From positions 1 through 11,731 of the forward strand of contig CAJLNC010000073.1 in assembly GCA_905207905.1 (NCBI GenBank): a DNA stretch of 11,731 nt, written 5' to 3'. This document shows, one piece after another, positions 1 through 6,418 of this stretch. Numbering within the stretch: position 1 is the first letter of the stretch; each line of letters opens with the position of its first letter. The position numbers were made by a program, and so were the translations under genes. Origin of the DNA: an uncultured Lachnospiraceae bacterium (lineage in GTDB: Bacteria; Bacillota_A; Clostridia; Lachnospirales; Lachnospiraceae). The notes under the pieces are model-generated. The model searched no databases, was not told the origin of the DNA, and saw only the letters and a list, made by a program, of their open reading frames with translations.

Positions 1-121
1 TTAAAGAAGTTCCTTTAAATCCAAAGGCCTCTCTGATTTTATTTTCCAGATATCTGGAATTTACTTCCAGTTTTTTATCCATTAGATCAGATATGGCAAG
101 CAATAATTCATTATTTGTCAT
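1..121 (-). CDS. Partial small protein of unknown function, N-terminal 40 codons
   Basis: An open frame starts at the ATG read from 121 on the minus strand and runs off the left edge without a stop. It encodes 40 visible residues beginning MTNNELLLAISDLMDKKLEV. A strong AGGAGG ribosome site lies 8 nt upstream (130-135), and a near-consensus promoter lies at 254-282, so this is very likely a real gene. The visible part is helical and charged with leucines at heptad-like spacing, which resembles the small coiled-coil proteins starting with a LLLAISD-type segment that I recall from Clostridia. That resemblance is from memory. No catalytic motif or membrane segment is visible, and I cannot assign a function. 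The long leader before it carries inverted repeats. Confidence 0.7.
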   Translation of the reverse strand, partial: MTNNELLLAISDLMDKKLEVNSRYLENKIREAFGFKGTSL

Positions 122-181
122 AGTTCCTTCCTCCTCATATGATCTTATTCAGTCAGATTCTGCTGTTGGCCGTCAACTCGC

Positions 182-216
182 CGGTTACAGATACGGTATC
201 GATACAGATTTAACCG
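182..216 (-). promoter_or_regulatory. Inverted repeats in the leader of the left-edge gene
   Basis: CGGTTA (182-187) and TAACCG (211-216) form a 6-bp inverted repeat with 23 nt between the arms. Inside lies the perfect 10-bp palindrome GTATCGATAC. The element sits between the promoter at 254-282 and the ribosome site at 130-135, so it would be in the 5' untranslated RNA. It could be a repressor operator or an RNA hairpin; there is no T-tract to make it a terminator. Function is unknown. Confidence 0.4.
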
Positions 217-253
217 AAAAATCTATCAATAGAATGTGATCTTTCTTTTGATT

Positions 254-282
254 ATTATATCTGGAAAAGACAAAGAAGTCAA
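254..282 (-). promoter_or_regulatory. Sigma-A-type promoter for the left-edge gene
   Basis: Read on the minus strand, TTGACT (277-282) and a perfect TATAAT (254-259) are separated by 17 nt. Transcription would start near 247, giving a leader of about 125 nt before the ATG at 121. The promoter lies downstream of the ABC-F stop codon, so the small gene has its own promoter even though the ABC-F gene points the same way. Confidence 0.8.
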
Positions 283-332
283 TGGGTTTATAAAATAAAA
301 ATATAAAACATATTGATTGTGAAAGAGAGCAA

Positions 333-2249
333 TTATTCTGCCAACTCTCCCCACACTTCATACAGTTCCTCCAGTTCTTTAGACAGGCTGGCTTTTTCCG
401 AGGTGAGACGGGTACATTCCTCCAGATTTGTGAAAATCTCCTCTTTTTCCAACAGGGCGTCGATTTCTTTGTCCCGCGCTTCCAGACTGGCAATTTTCTC
501 CTCCGTTTTTTTCAAATCATTTTGGCGTTTCCGTTCCCTGGCCTGTTCTTCCTTCTTTTTTGCCCAGTCCTCCTTGGCTGTGCCGGAAGCGGCAGATGAG
601 AGGGAAGGAGTTTCTGTTGACTGCTCCGGCGCATAGATTCTGGTCAGCTCTTCATTTTTCTCCAGGTAGTAGTCATAATTTCCAATATAATTCACCAGCG
701 TGTTGTTTTTCAAATCCAGAATCCTGGTAGCAGTCTGATTGATAAAGTAACGGTCATGGGAGACGTAGAGCACGGTTCCGGTGTACTGGTTGACTGCATC
801 CTCCAGGATCTCCTTGGATACAATGTCCAGATGGTTGGTGGGCTCGTCCAGAATGAGAAAATTGGCCTGGGAGAGCATTAATTTCGCCAGAGAGACCCGT
901 CCCTGTTCCCCTCCACTTAAATCGGAGATCCGCTTAAACACATCGTCGCCGGTGAACAGGAAGGCTGCCAGCACATTGCGGATCTCTGTGTTGGTCAGAT
1001 TGGGATAAGTATCAGAAAGCTCGTCAAACAGAGTTTTATCCTGGTGAAGTATCTGATGCTCCTGATCATAGTAACCGATGTGTACCTTTGTGCCTAGGGT
1101 GATGGTGCCTGCATCCGCTTCTGTCAGCTGATTGATGATCTTCAGGAGCGTGGTTTTTCCAGTCCCGTTGTCTCCGATGATGGCCACCTTTTCCCCACGC
1201 TGGATTTGAAAGTTCAGATTGGAGAAAAGCGGTTCCCGGTAGGCTTTGGACAATCCCTCTACTGTAAGCACATCATTTCCGCTGGTGATCTTTGGCTCCA
1301 GGGTGAGGCGGATTTCCACATCCTGTTCCACCGGTTTTTCCAGAACCTCCATTTTTTCCAGCATTTTTTCTCGGCTTTCTGCCCGGCGGATGGATTTTTC
1401 CCGGTTAAAGGAACGCAGCTTGGCGATGACCTCCTCCTGGTGTTTGATTTCCTGCTGCTGATTGAAGTAGGCTTTCCGCTGGATTTCCCGGATCTGTTTT
1501 TTCTTTTCTGCATAGGCGGAGTAGTTTCCGGAGAAAGACATCACCTTTCCCTGGTCGATTTCAATGACCTTGGTCACTACGCGGTTAAGAAAATACCGGT
1601 CATGGGAGACGATGATCACAGCGCCCTTATAATTCATCAGATAGGTTTCCAGCCAGGCGATGGAGTTTAAGTCCAGATGGTTGGTAGGCTCATCCAGAAG
1701 GATAATGTCCGGATTGGACAAAAGCAGCTTGCCCAGGGCCACCCTGGTTTTTTGTCCGCCGGAGAGCGTATCCACCTGTTTGGAAAAATCATCTTCTGTA
1801 AAGCCAAGTCCCTTTAACACACCGGTAATTTCGCTTTGGTAGCTGTATCCGTTTTGCTGTTCAAAAGCAGTGGAGATCCGGTGATACTGATCCATCAGCG
1901 CTTCCAGAGCTTCGCCGGAAAGGCTTCTCATCTGAAGCTCCAGGCGACGCATTTTTTCTTCCATTTCAATCACATCCCGCTTGGCCTCTGTCAGTTCCTC
2001 ATGGATGGTGTGATGTCCGGTGAGCATGTTCTGCTGAGCTAGGTAGCCTAAGGTTTTTCCTTTTGAAATGATCACTTCCCCGCTGTCTGCAGTCAGTTCT
2101 CCTATAATGATTTTTAATAAGGTTGATTTTCCGGCTCCGTTGACTCCCACAATGGCGGCCTTTTCATGATCCTCAATATGGAAAGACGCATTGCATAGAA
2201 TTTCATTGGTTCCGAACGCTTTATTAATATCCTGACATGATAATATCAT
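333..2249 (-). CDS. ABC-F family ATPase (YdiF/Uup-like ribosome-associated factor)
   Basis: This 638-residue soluble protein has two ABC ATPase domains and no membrane segments, the hallmark of ABC-F factors. Family members bind the ribosomal E site and act on stalled or drug-bound ribosomes, not on transport. Domain 1 has Walker A GVNGAGKS (35-42), signature LSGGQ (162-166) and Walker B ILLDEPTNHLD (183-193). A charged linker at about 240-320, where the P-site-tRNA-interaction motif sits in this family, leads to domain 2: Walker A GDNGTGKT (359-366), signature LSGGE (444-448) and Walker B LILDEPTNHLD (465-475). A lysine- and glutamate-rich coiled coil follows at about 560-636, as in YdiF/Uup types. 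Both sites look intact. Start choice: the ATG at 2249 begins MILSCQDI, the normal start of the domain, but the only AAGGA site is about 12 nt away. Whether it is a housekeeping or an antibiotic-resistance ABC-F cannot be told from sequence alone; the housekeeping-type context favours the former. Confidence 0.95.
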   Translation of the reverse strand: MILSCQDINKAFGTNEILCNASFHIEDHEKAAIVGVNGAGKSTLLKIIIGELTADSGEVIISKGKTLGYLAQQNMLTGHHTIHEELTEAKRDVIEMEEKMRRLELQMRSLSGEALEALMDQYHRISTAFEQQNGYSYQSEITGVLKGLGFTEDDFSKQVDTLSGGQKTRVALGKLLLSNPDIILLDEPTNHLDLNSIAWLETYLMNYKGAVIIVSHDRYFLNRVVTKVIEIDQGKVMSFSGNYSAYAEKKKQIREIQRKAYFNQQQEIKHQEEVIAKLRSFNREKSIRRAESREKMLEKMEVLEKPVEQDVEIRLTLEPKITSGNDVLTVEGLSKAYREPLFSNLNFQIQRGEKVAIIGDNGTGKTTLLKIINQLTEADAGTITLGTKVHIGYYDQEHQILHQDKTLFDELSDTYPNLTNTEIRNVLAAFLFTGDDVFKRISDLSGGEQGRVSLAKLMLSQANFLILDEPTNHLDIVSKEILEDAVNQYTGTVLYVSHDRYFINQTATRILDLKNNTLVNYIGNYDYYLEKNEELTRIYAPEQSTETPSLSSAASGTAKEDWAKKKEEQARERKRQNDLKKTEEKIASLEARDKEIDALLEKEEIFTNLEECTRLTSEKASLSKELEELYEVWGELAE

Positions 2250-2355
2250 AGGTCTTTTTCATCCTTTGCCATTCTTTCTTTGTCGTATTGCTTTTGCAGG
2301 TTTCTCTGCAGTTTTTCTGACTCATGCTTTTTTCTGTCTGCATGGTGCTTCTTCC

Positions 2356-2383
2356 ATTATAATGGAAATATTATAAAAAACAA
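2356..2383 (-). promoter_or_regulatory. Probable promoter of the ABC-F gene
   Basis: On the minus strand TTGTTT (2378-2383) and a perfect TATAAT (2356-2361) are 16 nt apart. The -10 box is embedded in the perfect 12-bp palindrome CCATTATAATGG (2354-2365). The start site would be near 2349, giving a leader of about 100 nt. It is divergent from the rex promoter, with about 30 bp between the two -35 boxes. Confidence 0.6.
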
Positions 2384-2412
2384 CTGGATTTTCAAGATTG
2401 GCGCTTCTTGCA

Positions 2413-2441
2413 TTGACAGTTTTTTAACAGAATATTATAAT
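2413..2441 (+). promoter_or_regulatory. Consensus sigma-A promoter of the rex operon with probable Rex operator
   Basis: TTGACA (2413-2418), a 17-nt spacer and TATAAT (2436-2441) match the sigma-A consensus exactly. The 18-bp stretch 2413-2430 agrees with the clostridial Rex consensus TTGTTAA-N4-TTAACAA at 10 of the 14 defined positions, with the right half nearly perfect (TTAACAG). It covers the -35 box and most of the spacer, so bound Rex would block polymerase. The promoter call is strong; the operator call is inference. Confidence 0.8.
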
Positions 2442-2501
2442 AGAATAGATTATAAGTGGAAGTAAGCGTTTGCAGAAACTAAACAGAAGTGGGAGGGGAA
2501 T

Positions 2502-3149
2502 ATGGAAGAGAGAGCGATTTCAAAAGCCGTTGTAAAGCGGCTTCCCCGGTATTACCGATATCTGGGAGGGCTGTTGGAGAATAAGGTGGAACGGATTTCT
2601 TCCAATGATCTTAGCAGTCAGATGAATGTGACTGCCAGCCAGATCCGCCAGGATTTAAACAATTTTGGTGGTTTTGGGCAGCAGGGATATGGATATAATG
2701 TAAAATATCTTTACACAGAGATCGGAAAGATTTTGGGCCTGGATAAAACCTACAATATGATTATTGTAGGTGGAGGAAATTTAGGCCAGGCATTGGCGCA
2801 TTATGTGAAATTTGAGAAGAGAGGTTTTCGGGTTATCGGGATATTTGATGTGAATCCCAGGCTTTCCGGGGTATCCGTCCGGGGGATTCCTATCCTGATG
2901 ATTGATGAACTGGAGCATTTTTTAAAAGAAAACCAGGTAGATATTGCGGCGCTGACGCTGCCTGCAGCAGGTGCTGAGCAGGTGGCCCCAGTACTGGTGG
3001 AGAATGGTGTGACTGCGTTCTGGAATTTTGCCCATACGGATCTGCATCTTCCAAAGGATGTGATTGTTGAGCATGTCCATTTGTCTGAGAGCCTGATGCA
3101 GCTTTCTTACAGGCTGAATCACAGGAACAAGGAGCAGGAAGTAGAATAA
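2502..3149 (+). CDS. rex: Redox-sensing transcriptional repressor Rex
   Basis: This 215-residue protein matches the usual Rex length. The N-terminal winged helix (about 1-80) carries the DNA-recognition segment around 48-68 with RQDLNNFGGFG and the wing QGYGYNV. A Rossmann domain follows with the dinucleotide loop GGGNLGQAL (90-98) and an acidic residue (D116, in IGIFDVNP) at the end of the second strand, where NADH-selective Rex proteins bind the ribose. The C-terminal helix (about 193-207) resembles the domain-swapped helix of Rex dimers. In this family, NADH binding releases DNA, derepressing fermentation and NADH-oxidising genes when the NADH/NAD+ ratio rises. The ATG follows GGGAGGGG at suitable spacing. 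It is the first gene of the operon, and the stop lies 1 nt before the next ATG, so translation is probably coupled. Confidence 0.96.
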   Translation: MEERAISKAVVKRLPRYYRYLGGLLENKVERISSNDLSSQMNVTASQIRQDLNNFGGFGQQGYGYNVKYLYTEIGKILGLDKTYNMIIVGGGNLGQALAHYVKFEKRGFRVIGIFDVNPRLSGVSVRGIPILMIDELEHFLKENQVDIAALTLPAAGAEQVAPVLVENGVTAFWNFAHTDLHLPKDVIVEHVHLSESLMQLSYRLNHRNKEQEVE

Positions 3150-3150
3150 T

Positions 3151-4638
3151 ATGAAGTATGTGTTAAACAGCATAGAAATGAAGCAATGGGACAGTGCCAC
3201 TATAAATGAGAAAGGCATCCCTTCCATGGTTTTGATGGAGCGGGCAGCTCAGGCAGTTGTCAGGGAAGTGAAGAGATGTTTGCAAAAGAGGGAAGGAAGC
3301 AGGGCTCCCCAGATCAGAGTGTTGGTTCTTTGCGGCTCCGGAAACAATGGGGGTGACGGTTTCGCCGCCGCCAGGCTTCTCATGCTGGATGGTATCCATA
3401 CAGAAGTATGGTTTGTGGGGAAGGAGAGTTCTCTCACACAAGAAACTGCCCTGCAAAAGGAAATTTATGAAAATTATGGGGGGATTTTTTGCAGAAATCC
3501 CGAACCGGATGAATATACTATAATAGTGGACGCACTTTTGGGTATCGGTCTTAGCCGGCCTGTGGAAGGCGCCTATGCGGAAGCAATCCATCGGGTTAAT
3601 GAATCAGGCCGGCCTGTGGTGGCCGTGGATTTGCCTTCCGGTATCAGCGCAGACACAGGGGAAATATTGGGCTGTGCGCTTCGTGTGTCTGTCACCGTCT
3701 GTTTTGCTTATCCCAAAATTGGCGCGCTTTTGTATCCCGGAGCAGAGCTTTGCGGAAAACTTAAGGTGAAGGATATTGGCGTTTACTGCGAAGATGGGGA
3801 TACCTTTACTTATGACAAGGGGGATTTATCCAGGCTGCCAGTGAGAAAACCAAGGGCCAATAAAGGAACTTATGGGAGGGTGCTGATCATCGGCGGCGGA
3901 GAGAATATGGCTGGAGCGGCGCTCCTATCGGCAAAGGCAGCCTACCGAACTGGCTGCGGCCTGGTGCAGGTGCTGGCAGCGGAGAGCAGCAGAGTTCCCA
4001 TTCAGACGAATCTGCCGGAAGCGGTGTTTGCTTCCTGGGATCAGGAACAGGCATTGGAGACACGGCTTCCATGGGCGGATGCAGTGGGAATTGGGCCGGG
4101 ACTTGGCAAGTCTCAAGAGGCTCGAGAGCTTTTAAAGAAAGTTCTGCTGTTATGGAAAGGACCTCTTTTGGTGGATGCTGATGGGCTGAATATTCTTTCT
4201 GAATGTCCGGAGTATCTGTCAAACACAGAAGCAAAGATCATTGTCACTCCGCATCCGGGTGAGATGGCCAGACTTCAGAAAAGCGAAGTGAAAGAAATTT
4301 TAGGACACTTTCAGAAAAGTGCGGGATCCTACGCAGAGCGCTATCATCTGGTGTGCGTGCTCAAGGATGCCAGAACCCTTGTTTCCGATGGAAAAAAGCA
4401 GTATATCAATACTTCGGGAAATGAAGGTATGGCTGTGGGCGGTTCCGGGGATGTGCTTACAGGCATCATTACCAGTCTTCTGGCCCAGGGACTGGAACCC
4501 TTTGAGGCATCCTGTCTGGGCGTATATCTTCATGGTCTGGCTGGGGATGCGGCAAAAGACAGCCTTGGTTCCCGCAGCATGACCGCAGGGGATATTGTGA
4601 ATGGAATATCAGAAGTTCTAGGAAAACTGGAGGATTAG
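3151..4638 (+). CDS. nnr: Bifunctional NAD(P)HX epimerase / ADP-dependent NAD(P)HX dehydratase
   Basis: This 495-residue fusion repairs NADHX and NADPHX, the hydrated, inactive forms of NAD(P)H. The N-terminal YjeF_N epimerase domain (about 1-220) interconverts R and S hydrates; it shows CGSGNNGGDG (61-70), DALLGIG (127-133) and DLPSGI (160-165). The C-terminal dehydratase domain (about 230-495, ribokinase-like) restores NAD(P)H using ADP or ATP; it shows IGPGLG (314-319), DADGLN (342-347), TPHPGEM (366-372) and the nucleotide-site segment NEGMAVGGSGDVLTG (424-438), whose GSGD aspartate is the expected catalytic base. All key motifs look intact, and the length fits bacterial fused forms (about 490-510). 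It starts 1 nt after the rex stop and overlaps the ribosome site of alr at its own 3' end. Being behind rex suggests expression rises when NADH accumulates, which is inference. Confidence 0.95.
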   Translation: MKYVLNSIEMKQWDSATINEKGIPSMVLMERAAQAVVREVKRCLQKREGSRAPQIRVLVLCGSGNNGGDGFAAARLLMLDGIHTEVWFVGKESSLTQETALQKEIYENYGGIFCRNPEPDEYTIIVDALLGIGLSRPVEGAYAEAIHRVNESGRPVVAVDLPSGISADTGEILGCALRVSVTVCFAYPKIGALLYPGAELCGKLKVKDIGVYCEDGDTFTYDKGDLSRLPVRKPRANKGTYGRVLIIGGGENMAGAALLSAKAAYRTGCGLVQVLAAESSRVPIQTNLPEAVFASWDQEQALETRLPWADAVGIGPGLGKSQEARELLKKVLLLWKGPLLVDADGLNILSECPEYLSNTEAKIIVTPHPGEMARLQKSEVKEILGHFQKSAGSYAERYHLVCVLKDARTLVSDGKKQYINTSGNEGMAVGGSGDVLTGIITSLLAQGLEPFEASCLGVYLHGLAGDAAKDSLGSRSMTAGDIVNGISEVLGKLED

Positions 4639-4639
4639 C

Positions 4640-5767
4640 ATGGAAACACACAGCAGAGTATACGCAGCCATTCATCTGGATGCGCTGGAAGAAAATTTTC
4701 GGCAGATAAAGGCAGCAGTAAAGGACGGCACAAAAATGGTGGCAGTGGTAAAAACAGACGGATACGGACATGGTGCTGTCCCCATCGCAAAACGTATGGA
4801 GCCTGAAAATGCTATCTGGGGATTTGCCACAGCCACAGTGGAGGAAGCCCAGGAGCTGCGGGCAGGTGGAATCGAAAAACCGATTCTGATTCTTGGCTTT
4901 ACCTTTCCGGAGCACTACGAAACCATTGCCAATCTGGATCTTCGCCCTACGGTGTTTAAGTTGTCTATGGCAGAGCAGCTCTCAAAAACAGCTGGGAAAC
5001 TGGGAAAAGTAATCAAGGTACATTTTGCCCTGGATACGGGGATGAGCCGAATTGGCTTTTCAGATACCGATGAATCGGTGGAGGAAATTCGGAAGATCCT
5101 AAAACTGCCGGGGATTGAAGCGGAGGGCTTGTTTACCCATTTTGCCAGAGCGGACGAGGAGGATAAAAGCTTTACGCACATTCAGTTTCAGCGGTATCAG
5201 GAATTTTGCAGAAAATTAGAGGAAGCGGGTATCTGTATTCCGGTTCATCATTGTTCTAACAGCGCCGGCATCCTGGAATTTCCCCAGACCAATCTGGATA
5301 TGGTTCGTCCGGGAATTATTATTTATGGCATTTATCCGTCGGATGAGGTAAGACAAGATCAAATCAGGCTTCGCCCTGTGATGGAATTAAAAAGCCATAT
5401 CGCTTACATAAAAGAGGTGGAGGCCAATGTGGCGGTAAGCTACGGAGGAACCTATGTCACCAGCAGAAAGACTCGGATTGCTACCATACCGGTAGGGTAT
5501 GGAGACGGTTACCCCAGAAGCTTAAGCAATAAAGGGTATGTGCTTATCGGCGGGAAAAAAGCCCCCATCATCGGTAAAGTATGTATGGATCAGTTTATGG
5601 TGGATGTGACTGACATTCCGGCAGAGGAGCTGCAGGAGGTAACTCTGATGGGGAGAGACGGGGAAGAGGAGCTGCCTGTGGAGCGGTTAAGCGAACTATC
5701 AGGACGTTTTCCCTATGAATTTGTCTGTGATATCGGAAAGCGGGTTCCCAGAGTTTACATAAAGTAA
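4640..5767 (+). CDS. alr: Alanine racemase (PLP-dependent)
   Basis: This 375-residue enzyme interconverts L- and D-alanine, supplying D-alanine for peptidoglycan. The PLP lysine is K38 in VVKTDGYGHG (36-45), and the opposing catalytic tyrosine is Y268 in VAVSYGGTY. R137 in DTGMSRIGF matches the arginine that contacts PLP in this family. Other family motifs are HCSNSAG (204-210), PVGYGDGYPR (284-293) and VCMDQ (314-318). Length and domain order (TIM barrel, then beta domain from about 245) are normal. GGAGG at 4629-4633 lies within the end of nnr, 6 nt before the ATG, so the two genes are probably translationally coupled. Placement next to the NAD(P)HX repair gene and mazF is common in Firmicutes. 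Confidence 0.97.
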   Translation: METHSRVYAAIHLDALEENFRQIKAAVKDGTKMVAVVKTDGYGHGAVPIAKRMEPENAIWGFATATVEEAQELRAGGIEKPILILGFTFPEHYETIANLDLRPTVFKLSMAEQLSKTAGKLGKVIKVHFALDTGMSRIGFSDTDESVEEIRKILKLPGIEAEGLFTHFARADEEDKSFTHIQFQRYQEFCRKLEEAGICIPVHHCSNSAGILEFPQTNLDMVRPGIIIYGIYPSDEVRQDQIRLRPVMELKSHIAYIKEVEANVAVSYGGTYVTSRKTRIATIPVGYGDGYPRSLSNKGYVLIGGKKAPIIGKVCMDQFMVDVTDIPAEELQEVTLMGRDGEEELPVERLSELSGRFPYEFVCDIGKRVPRVYIK

Positions 5768-5781
5768 AGGTACAGACAGAA

Positions 5782-5850
5782 ATGCTGAATACACCAGACG
5801 AACATGGAAATACTAAAGGTAACAGGAAAAACCTTTGTATTGGAGTGTGA
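5782..5850 (+). CDS. Possible 22-codon ORF between alr and mazF
   Basis: An ATG at 5782 opens a frame encoding [20 protein letters not shown] followed by GV and TGA at 5848-5850. It ends 5 nt before the proposed GTG start of mazF and covers that gene's GGAG ribosome site. AAAGG lies about 12 nt upstream, a poor spacing. It is too short to be a MazE/EndoAI antitoxin, normally 80-95 residues. It could be a leader peptide coupling translation into mazF, a decayed remnant, or chance. Confidence that it is translated is low. Confidence 0.2.
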   Translation: MLNTPDEHGNTKGNRKNLCIGV

Positions 5851-5855
5851 AATGT

Positions 5856-6200
5856 GTGAATATTCGTCGCGGAGATATTTATTATGCAGATCTGCGTCCG
5901 GTGGTGGGATCGGAGCAGGGCGGGATACGTCCGGTGCTGATCATTCAGAATGATGTTGGAAACCGCCACAGTCCTACCGTAATCTGTGCTGCTATTACAT
6001 CGAAGATGAAGGCAAAGCTGCCTACGCATGTGGAGATTGAGGCGGGAAAATATGAGATCGTCCGGGATTCTGTGATTTTGCTAGAACAGCTTAGAACCAT
6101 TGACAAGCGCAGGTTAAAAGACCGGGTCTGCCATCTGGATTCCGAGGCGCTGCGCCAGGTGGATCGGGCTCTTCAGATCAGTCTGGAACTGCTTACATAG
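5856..6200 (+). CDS. mazF: MazF/EndoA-family endoribonuclease toxin, no antitoxin visible
   Basis: With the GTG start at 5856 the protein has 114 residues, [13 protein letters not shown] onward, close to Bacillus EndoA (116). This family cleaves single-stranded mRNA at short specific sites. The predicted catalytic pair R25 (GIRPVLII) and T48 (AAITS) falls at the same numbers as in B. subtilis MazF, which supports this start. An upstream in-frame TTG at 5835 would add 7 residues and is less likely; GGAG at 5842-5845 lies 10 nt before the GTG. The core [16 protein letters not shown] and the C-terminal [17 protein letters not shown] are intact, so it looks active. It follows alr by 88 nt with no promoter or terminator evident between. 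In Bacillus the antitoxin gene ndoAI sits between alr and ndoA; here that space has no candidate of suitable length. Confidence 0.92.
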   Translation: MNIRRGDIYYADLRPVVGSEQGGIRPVLIIQNDVGNRHSPTVICAAITSKMKAKLPTHVEIEAGKYEIVRDSVILLEQLRTIDKRRLKDRVCHLDSEALRQVDRALQISLELLT

Positions 6201-6220
6201 GCGGTCTTAAGAATCCCGGC

Positions 6221-6249
6221 TTGACGAAAGAGAAAGAAAATGATATATT
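6221..6249 (+). promoter_or_regulatory. Sigma-A-type promoter of the CNNM-yebC unit
   Basis: TTGACG (6221-6226), a 17-nt spacer and TATATT (6244-6249) form a good promoter 20 nt after the mazF stop. Start near 6256 gives a leader of about 160 nt before the ATG at 6419. No hairpin with a T-tract lies between mazF and this promoter, so read-through from the rex operon is possible. Confidence 0.75.
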
Positions 6250-6257
6250 TTGTTAAG

Positions 6258-6287
6258 CTGTTCCCATTATGACGATGGGAGAAACAG
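6258..6287 (+). other. First leader hairpin upstream of the CNNM-type gene
   Basis: TCCCAT (6262-6267) pairs with ATGGGA (6275-6280) around a 7-nt loop. The flanking CTGT (6258-6261) and ACAG (6284-6287) extend the stem across a 3-nt bulge. It lies at the predicted 5' end of the transcript from the 6221-6249 promoter. There is no T-tract after it. Confidence 0.45.
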
Positions 6288-6309
6288 GCAGAAACAAAAG
6301 ATAAAATGG

Positions 6310-6382
6310 AATTGTTCAGAGCCGGTCAAAGCCTGCGAAACAAAGGGCAAAGAACTATTTTGCAGAAGGGTTCTGAACAATT
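6310..6382 (+). other. Long structured element in the leader of the CNNM-type gene
   Basis: AATTGTTCAGAGCC (6310-6323) pairs with GGTTCTGAACAATT (6369-6382) over 14 bp with one G-U pair; 11 of these are an uninterrupted perfect inverted repeat. Inside, CTGCGAAA (6333-6340) pairs with TTTTGCAG (6358-6365) over 8 bp with one G-U pair. The element ends 18 nt before the AGGAG at 6401-6405. No T-tract follows, so it is not an intrinsic terminator. A competing helix is possible between AGAAC (6351-6355) and GTTCT (6370-6374). I do not recognise it as a known riboswitch class. Confidence 0.6.
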
Positions 6383-6418
6383 GCAGAAAGATTTACAAAA
6401 AGGAGCGTATCATAGAAA

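Noticed and set aside
185..493. 102-codon minus-strand frame overlapping the end of the ABC-F gene
   Set aside because: It overlaps the ABC-F coding sequence in another frame and runs through the promoter of the left-edge gene; no ribosome site or known domain.
1206..1670. 154-codon plus-strand open frame inside the ABC-F gene
   Set aside because: It is antisense to the conserved ABC-F linker region, with no ribosome site or recognised motif.
6258..6410. T-box or M-box riboswitch before the CNNM-type gene
   Set aside because: No T-box sequence (GGGTGGNACCGCG type) and no recognisable M-box core; there is also no terminator hairpin with a T-run.
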